From positions 1 through 6,508 of the forward strand of contig JAPUIN010000265.1 of the NCBI GenBank assembly GCA_027297005.1: a DNA stretch of 6,508 bases. The letters are read 5' to 3'. The notes under the pieces were generated by a model that searched no databases, was not told where the DNA came from, and saw nothing but the letters and a program-made list of their open reading frames with translations. Source of the stretch: Acidobacteriota bacterium. Lineage in GTDB: Bacteria > Acidobacteriota > Polarisedimenticolia > Gp22-AA2. The first letter of the stretch is position 1. Each line of letters begins with the position of its first letter. The translations under genes and the position numbers were made by a program. Positions 1-5,258 of the stretch are shown here, in pieces.

Positions 1-1
1 G

Positions 2-1708
2 CCTGTCGGGCGCGAGCTTGCCGAGATCGCCGGGCACGTTTACCACGCCAATGTTGCCCTCCATCGCATGTGGTCCGCATCGCTCGAGGTCCTGGCCGGG
101 CTCGATCGCGCCGATCGGATCGCCTATTTCAACGCCAAGCGCTTTCTGTGCTTTCAACTCGCCAAGCTGCTCGACACGCTTCAGAACCCCATGCGGGCGT
201 CCTACCAGTCGCTGGTTGTGCAGGAATCGGCGCGCTCGACCAAGGGTCCCTATCCGATCTTCGACAATGTGACGGCCGTGTTCAGCGCCACGCCCGTGAT
301 CACCCGCACGGCCACCTACCTGTACGCGTGCACGGAGTGGATCGATGATGCGTTTCAGGGCAAGGAGCTCCTGCATGAGATCTATTCGCGATTGATGAAC
401 CCGACCTCGACCTGTCTCGCGAACTACATTGTGGACATCGAAGCCGGGCCCCGCGCGGGAGAGTACTTCGCCTGGAACTTCAACTCCGGCATGGCGGCGA
501 TCGACTCGATCCTCAGCCACCTGGTCGGCTATCAGGACATAGTCCTCAGCAGCCGGCACATCTACGGTGGCTCCTATCAGCTCCTGCACGACTGGTACGG
601 TAAGAAGAGCAATCTCGACGTGGCCGTGTGCTGGTTTGACGGCTACACCGTCGAGGAGTTCGGGAAGGCGTTGAAGAATGTCCAGAGCGAGCATCGGAGA
701 CGGCTCGATCAGGGACGGCAGATCTACATCTTTCTCGAATCGCCGGGGAACCCTCATGGCTACGTTCTGGACATGCCGGGCATCACACGACTCGCTCACG
801 AAAAGGGAATGACGGTCATTTGCGATTCGACGGTAGGCACTCCCTTCCTCCAGCCGGTCCTGAAACATGAAGACGCTATGGAACGGCCCGATTTTGTCAT
901 CCACTCCTACACGAAGGATCTGGTCGGCACAGGAACGGCAACGGCCGGGGTCGTCATCGGACGCAACGAGCAAATGTTTCTGCCCAAGGGTGAATCGGTC
1001 GATGCTCGGAATTTCGATGGCCGCATGCGCACCTTCAAATGGGATGAGACGCTGTTCTGGAATGTTTACTTCGTCAAGGGAGCGTTTCTCGATGCCGACA
1101 AGGCCTTCGAGGTGATCAACGGGATGAGGACGCTGGAGCTGCGTATGTTGAGAAAGTGCATCAGCACGATCGTCGTGGCGCGCGGGCTCGCCCACCATCC
1201 GGGGATCAACGTGCACTGTTCCGCCGTCGAGGGGAACGAGAACTGGGATCTGCGCGAGCAACAGATGCTGCTCGGCCTCCCCCCTCCGCTCTTTACCATA
1301 GACTTCGAGCCGCGCGACTCCTCCGCGAAGCGTTTCGACTCGTTGGACATCAAACGCCTGTTCGACTGCCTCGAGCCCGCCTTCGGGCTCCAGGTCAGCC
1401 TCGGGCAGGCGAACACCGTGGTTCTGTGCCCGGCGCTTACGAGCCATTCGGAGCTTGATGAAAAAGCCCTGAGCAAGGCGGGCATCTCCCAGACGACCAT
1501 CCGCATCGCCATCGGGGACGAAGATCCCCGGATCCTGCTTGCTCATTTCATGCGCGCGACGGAGCTGGCGCTGGATCCGGTGGATCCGGGCTTTTCAGGA
1601 CGGTTCATGGAGCCCGCGAAGATCGATGCGCTCTACAGGAGAATCTACACCGACGCCCACGCCCGCTACGTCGATTCGCAGCCGCCCATGACAACCCTTC
1701 TGCGATAG
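2..1708 (+). CDS. Cys/Met-metabolism PLP-dependent enzyme (cystathionine gamma-synthase-like fold), 5' end outside the window
   Basis: The reading frame is open from base 2, so the true start lies upstream; 568 residues are visible. Counting from the Met codon at 68, the family landmarks are in order: YSRLMNPTS (Tyr106/Arg108, phosphate contact from the partner subunit), NSGMAAI (140-145), IYGGSY with Tyr166 (stacks on PLP), LESPGNP, CDSTVGTP with Asp253 (pairs with the PLP ring nitrogen), HSYTKDL with Lys283 (Schiff-base lysine, codon 914-916), and near the C-terminus TSHSE and TTIRIAIGDEDP with Arg479 (substrate carboxylate). These support the fold I PLP family of CGS, cystathionine lyases, methionine gamma-lyase and O-acetylhomoserine sulfhydrylase. 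The protein is much longer than the usual 380-430 residues: at least 127 residues precede the YSR motif, and the part after the lysine is also longer. The reaction is not assignable. Probably cytoplasmic and first (or later) gene of a run with the next two genes. Confidence 0.9.
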   Translation, partial: PVGRELAEIAGHVYHANVALHRMWSASLEVLAGLDRADRIAYFNAKRFLCFQLAKLLDTLQNPMRASYQSLVVQESARSTKGPYPIFDNVTAVFSATPVITRTATYLYACTEWIDDAFQGKELLHEIYSRLMNPTSTCLANYIVDIEAGPRAGEYFAWNFNSGMAAIDSILSHLVGYQDIVLSSRHIYGGSYQLLHDWYGKKSNLDVAVCWFDGYTVEEFGKALKNVQSEHRRRLDQGRQIYIFLESPGNPHGYVLDMPGITRLAHEKGMTVICDSTVGTPFLQPVLKHEDAMERPDFVIHSYTKDLVGTGTATAGVVIGRNEQMFLPKGESVDARNFDGRMRTFKWDETLFWNVYFVKGAFLDADKAFEVINGMRTLELRMLRKCISTIVVARGLAHHPGINVHCSAVEGNENWDLREQQMLLGLPPPLFTIDFEPRDSSAKRFDSLDIKRLFDCLEPAFGLQVSLGQANTVVLCPALTSHSELDEKALSKAGISQTTIRIAIGDEDPRILLAHFMRATELALDPVDPGFSGRFMEPAKIDALYRRIYTDAHARYVDSQPPMTTLLR

Positions 1709-1743
1709 TGCGAGGCGGTCCTCCGCCTATGGGGAAGAGCCTC

Positions 1744-2001
1744 ATGCACTGGTTTATTGACTCCCTCGTCGTCGGTGTTCTGGCCGCCTACGTCACGGGG
1801 CTGGTCTTCGGTCCCGGCGCCGATTCTCTGCAGGTCTTTCACATCGCCGGGGCGGCGGCCTTCCTCGTATACGCCGGGGTCCATCCGATCGCATCGATCT
1901 GGATGGGACGCAGGTGGAACACGACCGGTAAGAACATGTTCGATGGCCTGGTCTATGCTCTCGTGACCGCTGGAATGTTCGGATGGCTCTGGCCGCATTG
2001 A
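1744..2001 (+). CDS. Small three-helix membrane protein of unknown function
   Basis: From the chosen start the product is 85 residues, nearly all membrane: helix 1 in IDSLVVGVLAAYVTGLVFG, helix 2 from VFHIAGAAAFLVYAGVHPIA, a short polar loop rich in Arg/Asn/Thr, and helix 3 in FDGLVYALVTAGMFGWLW. No catalytic motif or named family is recognised. The start is uncertain. The frame opens with a GTG at 1708 overlapping the previous stop (TAGTG) and has ATGs at 1729 and 1744. The purine tract GGGGAAGAG at 1731-1739 sits at ribosome-binding distance from 1744 only, so 1744 is preferred. It lies between the PLP enzyme and the CPBP protease, and its TGA stop shares a base with the protease ATG. This suggests translational coupling and joint expression. 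Confidence 0.7.
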   Translation: MHWFIDSLVVGVLAAYVTGLVFGPGADSLQVFHIAGAAAFLVYAGVHPIASIWMGRRWNTTGKNMFDGLVYALVTAGMFGWLWPH

Positions 2002-2870
2002 TGATCGATCAACGACGGCCCGTCGTCATTTTCACGCTGATCGCGATCGTTCTCGCGTGGCTGGTCGTGCTGCCGCTGTGGCTGAGCGACAAGGGTTTGA
2101 GGCACCCGTTGGCCGGAGTGCTGCTCATGGTGATGATGACGACTCCCGCCATCGCGGTGTTCATCACCAACCGGATCGTCCGCGGCGGGCGTCTTCGGGA
2201 TACGACCGGCCTCCGGCTGGGCGCTCGCGGATGGTGGCGCTACTGGATCTTCTGCCTGGCTGCTCCGTTTGTGGCGGCGCTGTTCGGCCTCTACCCGCTC
2301 GATCTGGTGGAGTTTTCCGGATTCCTCGAGCGACTGGTGGCGGCGGGGGGAGGCATCGCGCTGGATCGGTTCTCGATCCAGGCGCTCGTCGCGATCCAGA
2401 TCGGTAGCGTTCTGTTCGCCCCGCTGCTCAATGCACCGCTGGCGCTCGGCGAGGAGCTCGGATGGCGGGGGTACCTGCTCCCCAGGCTCCTGCCGCTCGG
2501 CCAGATCCGCGCGCTCGTGATCTCCGGCGTGCTCTGGGGTGTCTGGCACGCCCCGATCATCCTCCTCGGATACAACTATCCGAACGCTCCGGTGCAGGGG
2601 GTGCTGCAGATGATCCTGTTCTGCATTCTGATCGGGATCATCCTCGGCTGGACGCGCATCGCGACCGGCAGCGTCTGGCCCGCAGTGATCGGACACGGCG
2701 CGCTCAACGGCGCGGCGGGGCTCATCGGGCTGTTCCACCGGGCAGGGGCACATGTGGACCCGACGCTCGTCGGCATCACCGGCATCACGGGCATGATCCT
2801 TCCGGCACTCCTGATCGCCGGGCTCGTCGTGACGCGCCGGTTGCCGGTGCCTGGAAGGAATGGGGACTGA
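2001..2870 (+). CDS. CPBP family (CAAX/Abi) intramembrane protease
   Basis: Predicted glutamic-type/metalloprotease of the bacterial membrane, 289 residues with about eight hydrophobic helices. The diagnostic motifs are present. Numbered from the ATG at 2001, EELGWRG gives the EExxxR signature (Glu151, Glu152, Arg156), GVWHAP gives His183, and WPAVIGHGALN gives His232 and Asn236. This is the full PF02517-type active site, so the enzyme should be competent. Family members process prenylated proteins in eukaryotes. In bacteria they are linked to peptide maturation, bacteriocin self-immunity and signalling; the substrate here is unknown. The ATG at 2001 is chosen because it overlaps the preceding stop as TGATG. 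An in-frame ATG at 1983 inside the upstream gene would add six residues. It is the last gene of the plus-strand run, facing the convergent SDR gene about 100 bases away. Confidence 0.92.
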   Translation: MIDQRRPVVIFTLIAIVLAWLVVLPLWLSDKGLRHPLAGVLLMVMMTTPAIAVFITNRIVRGGRLRDTTGLRLGARGWWRYWIFCLAAPFVAALFGLYPLDLVEFSGFLERLVAAGGGIALDRFSIQALVAIQIGSVLFAPLLNAPLALGEELGWRGYLLPRLLPLGQIRALVISGVLWGVWHAPIILLGYNYPNAPVQGVLQMILFCILIGIILGWTRIATGSVWPAVIGHGALNGAAGLIGLFHRAGAHVDPTLVGITGITGMILPALLIAGLVVTRRLPVPGRNGD

Positions 2871-2927
2871 TCAGGATCGATCAACGGGGAGAAAATCAAA
2901 TGAATGGAGCTGGAGGCGCCGTGGTAG

Positions 2928-2950
2928 CCGGCGACGCTCGGCATCGCCGG
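2928..2950. terminator. Possible hairpin between convergent genes
   Basis: A perfect 7-bp inverted repeat, CCGGCGA (2928-2934) and TCGCCGG (2944-2950) with a 9-base loop, lies between the ends of the protease gene (+) and the SDR gene (-). It could act as a shared transcription end. However, no T tract follows it on the plus strand (ATCGATCGAAAAAC), and on the minus strand the T run lies before the stem. A classical intrinsic terminator is therefore not shown. Confidence 0.25.
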
Positions 2951-2971
2951 ATCGATCGAAAAACCTGCACT

Positions 2972-3751
2972 TCAGACCGTGAGCGCTTCGGTGTGGCCGT
3001 CGACGGGCAGGGCCTGGCCTGAGATCTTCGCCCCACGCTTCGAGCAGATGAACAGCACGAGGTTTGCCACGTCCTCCCCCTCGACGAACGTGCGCATGGA
3101 GGATTGCCTGAGATAGCTCTCGCGCACCTCATCGGCGCTGACGCCGCGTGCCTGTGATTCGGCGCGGATGACGTGTTCGATCCGCTCACCCGCAACGCTC
3201 CCGGGGCAGATCGCATTGACGCGGATGCCCGACGTGCCCAGTTCCATCGCGAGGGTCTTCGTCAGCCCGATCACCCCCCACTTCGAGGAGGCGTACGGTG
3301 CCCGGTTGGGGCACCCATACAGGCCGGCGGTGCTCGCGATGTTGACGATCGATCCTCCTCCCGCCTGCCTGATGAGAGGAACGGCGCGGCGCGCGCAGAG
3401 AAAGTGGCCGGTCAGATTCACCGCAATCGCCCGGTTCCAACCCTCGGGGTTGATCGTCTCGATCGGGCCGACCGGCCCGGCGATCCCGGCGTTGTTCACC
3501 AGCACGTCGAGTCCGCCGAGGTGGCCGACCGCGTCGTCGAAGAGTCGATCGACCTGGTCCGGATCGGCGACGTCGGCCCGCGTCGTCCCGAGCCCCGGCG
3601 CGCCCTTCCGGAATGCTTCGAGCAGGCTGTCGTCGAGATCGCAGACGTGAACGCGTGCACCGGCGTCCAGGAAGGCCCGGGCGATCGTTCGCCCGATGCC
3701 GCTCCCGGCGGCGGTCACGATGACGCGCCCGTACTGCAGATCGGTGCTCAA
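2972..3751 (-). CDS. SDR family oxidoreductase (classical short-chain dehydrogenase, NAD(H)-type)
   Basis: A 259-residue protein, normal length for a classical SDR. Its Rossmann motifs and active site are complete: the cofactor loop TAAGSGIG (13-20), an acidic residue ending beta-2 (Asp38 in HVCDLDD, which favours NAD over NADP), the Asp60 motif before the adenine pocket, NNAG (86-89), catalytic Asn112, Ser140, Tyr153 and Lys157 (YASSK), and the VNAICPGS segment. It should interconvert an alcohol and a ketone in the cytoplasm; the substrate cannot be deduced. The substrate-lid region and the C-terminus (ISGQALPVDGHTE) are typical and the protein looks intact. The start is TTG at 3749-3751, fixed by a perfect AAGGAGGT six bases upstream. 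It is transcribed alone, convergent to the protease and divergent from the exported-protein genes, so it probably has its own promoter. Confidence 0.93.
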   Translation of the reverse strand: MSTDLQYGRVIVTAAGSGIGRTIARAFLDAGARVHVCDLDDSLLEAFRKGAPGLGTTRADVADPDQVDRLFDDAVGHLGGLDVLVNNAGIAGPVGPIETINPEGWNRAIAVNLTGHFLCARRAVPLIRQAGGGSIVNIASTAGLYGCPNRAPYASSKWGVIGLTKTLAMELGTSGIRVNAICPGSVAGERIEHVIRAESQARGVSADEVRESYLRQSSMRTFVEGEDVANLVLFICSKRGAKISGQALPVDGHTEALTV

Positions 3752-3757
3752 CCTGGC

Positions 3758-3765
3758 ACCTCCTT
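3758..3765 (-). promoter_or_regulatory. Ribosome binding site deciding a TTG start
   Basis: Read on the minus strand this is AAGGAGGT, the full anti-16S complement, with six bases to the TTG at 3751-3749. No ATG or GTG in frame lies at a suitable distance, so TTG is the start codon of the SDR gene. The site overlaps one arm of the CAATTAAGGA inverted repeat. Confidence 0.85.
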
Positions 3766-3770
3766 AATTG
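3761..3770 (-). repeat. Inverted repeat arm, SDR side (CAATTAAGGA)
   Basis: Minus-strand CAATTAAGGA, matched perfectly in the opposite orientation at 3904-3913. It lies in the SDR leader and runs into its ribosome binding site. Confidence 0.6.
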
Positions 3771-3801
3771 TCATTGCTTTCAGGGTGAATGATCGTATCG
3801 G

Positions 3802-3810
3802 ACTGTAGCA
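3802..3810 (-). promoter_or_regulatory. Weak candidate -10 for the SDR gene
   Basis: On the minus strand the sequence reads TGCTACAGT, an extended -10 form (TGn then TACAGT, four of six consensus bases). It lies about 50 bases upstream of the TTG start. The -35 region at the usual spacing is poor. Confidence 0.25.
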
Positions 3811-3886
3811 CGAAACGGCCCGGTCGTTGAGCCTCAGCGGGCGACGCCGGACTGGGTCGCGGCCGGGTGGCGTTTCGATCCTCCTC

Positions 3887-3895
3887 TGTTATACT
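3887..3895 (+). promoter_or_regulatory. Candidate extended -10 promoter for the exported-protein genes
   Basis: TGTTATACT contains TATACT (five of six consensus bases) preceded by TGn, the extended -10 element. A good -35 box is missing at 17 bases, as is tolerated in extended -10 promoters. Transcription would begin near 3902, at the edge of the CAATTAAGGA copy, and give a leader of about 200 bases before the ATG at 4103. Confidence 0.4.
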
Positions 3896-3903
3896 CCGCG
3901 CCC

Positions 3904-3913
3904 CAATTAAGGA
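3904..3913 (+). repeat. Inverted repeat arm, plus-strand side (CAATTAAGGA)
   Basis: Plus-strand CAATTAAGGA, the exact opposite-orientation partner of 3761-3770. It lies just after the candidate TATACT box. No start codon follows at ribosome-binding distance, so here it is not an obvious translation signal. Confidence 0.6.
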
Positions 3914-3938
3914 CACTCGAAAGGCCGACCTCCGCTTC

Positions 3939-4106
3939 ATGAGGGGGGAAGCAGTCGGGCGATGCTTGGTTGCGACGTTCTCCGCAGCGGTCCTGTTGCT
4001 GAACGAACCGGGCGTCGGTTTCAGCATCCGAGGTCCCGACCTGGGGAAAACGGTTTTGCAGAACCTTCGAAGCTCAAACGAGATCAACGGCGGAGGATGG
4101 AAATGA
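3939..4106 (+). other. Possible 55-residue leader ORF, ATGA-coupled to the exported protein
   Basis: An ATG at 3939 opens a 55-residue frame with a basic start (MRGEAVGRCL) and a short hydrophobic stretch (LVATFSAAVLLL). It ends in GGGWK at a TGA that shares ATGA with the ATG at 4103. The overlap and the hydrophobic segment are what a coupled leader peptide would show. Against it, only a weak AAGG lies upstream, at poor spacing, and open frames of this length are common by chance in GC-rich DNA. It may be non-coding leader. Confidence 0.2.
4092..4096 (+). promoter_or_regulatory. Ribosome binding site deciding the start at 4103
   Basis: GGAGG lies six bases before the ATG at 4103 but touches the in-frame ATG at 4097. 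This selects 4103, which also gives a well-formed signal peptide. The reading frame remains open upstream to 3962, but that part is not expected to be translated in this frame. Confidence 0.75.
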
Positions 4107-4528
4107 CAATCCGAAACATCGGCGTGGGACTGATCCTGATCGGCTTAGCGAGCGCGATACCCGTGGCGGCCGATGATCTGAATGGCGCGGATGTCATCCT
4201 CTGCACCGCGGTCCAGGCGACCAGGTGCTTTGCGGACGGTGAATGCGTGAGCGGGCAACCGTGGAACTGGAACATCCCGCAGTTCATCGAGGTTGACCTC
4301 AAGAACGGGGAGCTCAGGACCACGAAGGCGAGCGGTGAGTACAGGAAGACGCCGATCGACAACCACAAGCGGGAGGACGGTCTGATCATCCTGCAGGGGA
4401 CGCAGAACGCGCGGGCGTTCAGCTTCGTCATCGCGGAGGAGAGCGGTATGGTGTCGATCGCGGTCGCGGCGGAAGGGCTGAGCGTGACGGTCTTCGGCGC
4501 CTGCACCCCGGTCGCGCGGGGTCGATAG
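4103..4528 (+). CDS. Exported protein of unknown function with four cysteines
   Basis: A 141-residue protein. The N-terminus is a Sec-type signal peptide: Arg4, hydrophobic core at 6-19, and likely cleavage after PVAA (23) before DDLNGAD. The mature part of about 118 residues has Cys34, Cys42, Cys48 and Cys134. The first three are clustered (LCTAVQATRC then DGEC), which suggests disulfides in the periplasm or outside the cell. The rest alternates polar and beta-prone segments, ending in VTVFGACTP. No lipobox, membrane anchor or catalytic motif is seen, and no named family is recognised. It is the first gene of the rightward run and is followed after 90 bases by another exported protein. Together these suggest a shared envelope role, which is inference. 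Conservation of the cysteines in homologues would be the best support for the disulfide reading. Confidence 0.8.
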   Translation: MTIRNIGVGLILIGLASAIPVAADDLNGADVILCTAVQATRCFADGECVSGQPWNWNIPQFIEVDLKNGELRTTKASGEYRKTPIDNHKREDGLIILQGTQNARAFSFVIAEESGMVSIAVAAEGLSVTVFGACTPVARGR

Positions 4529-4605
4529 GCCGATCGGGTGACGAGGAGCCTGTCCGTGTGTCGTGGCGGGTCGCCGGGTGAAATCAGTGGGGATGACTTG
4601 AAACA

Positions 4606-4611
4606 GGGAGG
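4606..4611 (+). promoter_or_regulatory. Ribosome binding site deciding the start at 4619
   Basis: GGGAGG is seven bases before the ATG at 4619 and ten before the adjacent ATG at 4622. The first of the two tandem Met codons is preferred. Upstream in-frame codons back to 4538 have no such site and would spoil the signal peptide. Confidence 0.75.
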
Positions 4612-4618
4612 TCTCATC

Positions 4619-5194
4619 ATGATGAAGAGAACGATCGTTTTCGCGGCATTGCTGGTCATCGTCTCGGGTCTCCTGCCCTCGGAGTCGGTCGCCCAGACGG
4701 GGAGCCAGCCGACCGGTCAGAAGACCCTCGCGGCGACGATAAACGTTTTTGTTTTTCCTACGCAGGGCCAGGATTCCCAGCAACAGTCGAAGGACGAGGC
4801 CGAATGCTACAACTGGGCGGTGGGGAACACTGGCACCGATCCGTTCGATCTGGCGAAGCAGGCCGAGCAGAACAAGCAGCAGGCCGACAAGGCGAAAGAG
4901 GACGCCAAGAAAACCGGCCAGGGTGCCGGCGCGCAGGGCGCCGTCCGGGGCGCGGCCGCCGGTGCGCTGATTGGCGAGATCGCCAACGACGATGCCGGGA
5001 AGGGTGCGGCCTACGGTGCGGCGGCAGGAATGATCCGGGGCCGGCGCAAGGGGCGACAGGCCAAGCAGCAGGCCGAGCAGCAAGCCGGGCAGCAGGCGCA
5101 GCAGGCCAAGGCGGCGACCGAGCAGTCGATGGGCAACTTCAAGAAAGCGTTCAGCGTCTGCCTCGAGGCCAAGAGCTACATGGTCAAATTCTAG
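4619..5194 (+). CDS. Exported glycine-zipper domain protein
   Basis: A 191-residue protein with a signal peptide (MMKR start, hydrophobic 6-19, likely cleavage after SVA at 25). The mature protein starts with a beta-prone stretch (TINVFVFPTQGQ). Next comes QQQSKDEAECYNWAV with Cys63, then a charged Gln/Lys/Ala helix (79-98). A glycine zipper follows at about 100-141, with GxxxG-type spacing in GAVRGAAAGALIGEIA and a second copy, GKGAAYGAAAGMIRG. Then come a very Gln/Ala/Lys-rich helix (147-169) and a short C-terminal block, NFKKAFSVCLEAKSYMVKF, with Cys181. Glycine-zipper segments of this type (PF13488-like) pack against or insert in membranes and occur in outer-membrane-associated bacterial proteins. 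The KDEAECYNWA and FxxC...Y blocks at either end resemble a recurring architecture of uncharacterised envelope proteins. Cys63 and Cys181 could form a disulfide closing the molecule. Function unknown. Confidence 0.85.
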   Translation: MMKRTIVFAALLVIVSGLLPSESVAQTGSQPTGQKTLAATINVFVFPTQGQDSQQQSKDEAECYNWAVGNTGTDPFDLAKQAEQNKQQADKAKEDAKKTGQGAGAQGAVRGAAAGALIGEIANDDAGKGAAYGAAAGMIRGRRKGRQAKQQAEQQAGQQAQQAKAATEQSMGNFKKAFSVCLEAKSYMVKF

Positions 5195-5228
5195 CTGGCA
5201 TCCCACCGCAACGCCTGTGATCGAACCC

Positions 5229-5244
5229 GGGCCGGCCCCGGCCC
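5229..5244 (+). other. GC-only hairpin before the cupin ribosome binding site
   Basis: GGGCCG (5229-5234) pairs with CGGCCC (5239-5244) around a four-base loop, ending four bases before the GGAGGAG of the cupin gene. No T tract follows, so it is not a classical terminator. It could slow transcription past the glycine-zipper gene or affect ribosome access. In GC-rich DNA it may also be incidental. Confidence 0.3.
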
Positions 5245-5247
5245 CTC

Positions 5248-5254
5248 GGAGGAG
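5248..5254 (+). promoter_or_regulatory. Ribosome binding site deciding the start at 5259
   Basis: GGAGGAG lies directly before the ATG at 5259 (six bases from GGAGG). The in-frame GTG at 5217 has no comparable site and would add 14 Pro/Ala/Arg-rich residues outside the cupin fold, so 5259 is preferred. Confidence 0.8.
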
Positions 5255-5258
5255 ACCG

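Larger units (their letters stand above)
3752..4102. other. Divergent intergenic region between SDR gene and exported-protein gene
   Basis: About 350 bases without a firm gene. It contains candidate promoters pointing both ways, a 10-bp inverted repeat at 3761-3770 and 3904-3913, and an inner 7-bp inverted repeat CGAAACG/CGTTTCG at 3811-3817 and 3871-3877. It also contains a possible 55-codon leader ORF at 3939-4106. Parts of it are AT-richer than the surrounding genes. No RNA gene or recognised riboswitch is seen. Confidence 0.6.

Noticed and set aside
1953..2753. A 266-codon minus-strand frame under the protease gene
   Set aside because: The product is an Arg/Glu/Gln/His/Pro-rich sequence typical of antisense frames in GC-rich DNA. 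The plus strand encodes a complete CPBP active site.
2001..2870. CPBP protease as proof of a bacteriocin or phage-defence (Abi) system
   Set aside because: No precursor peptide with a leader, modification enzyme, transporter or defence partner is visible; the family is far too broad for that call.
3173..3808. A 211-codon plus-strand frame opposite the SDR gene
   Set aside because: Antisense shadow of an intact SDR with all motifs. The product is Arg/Asp/Pro-rich without domains.
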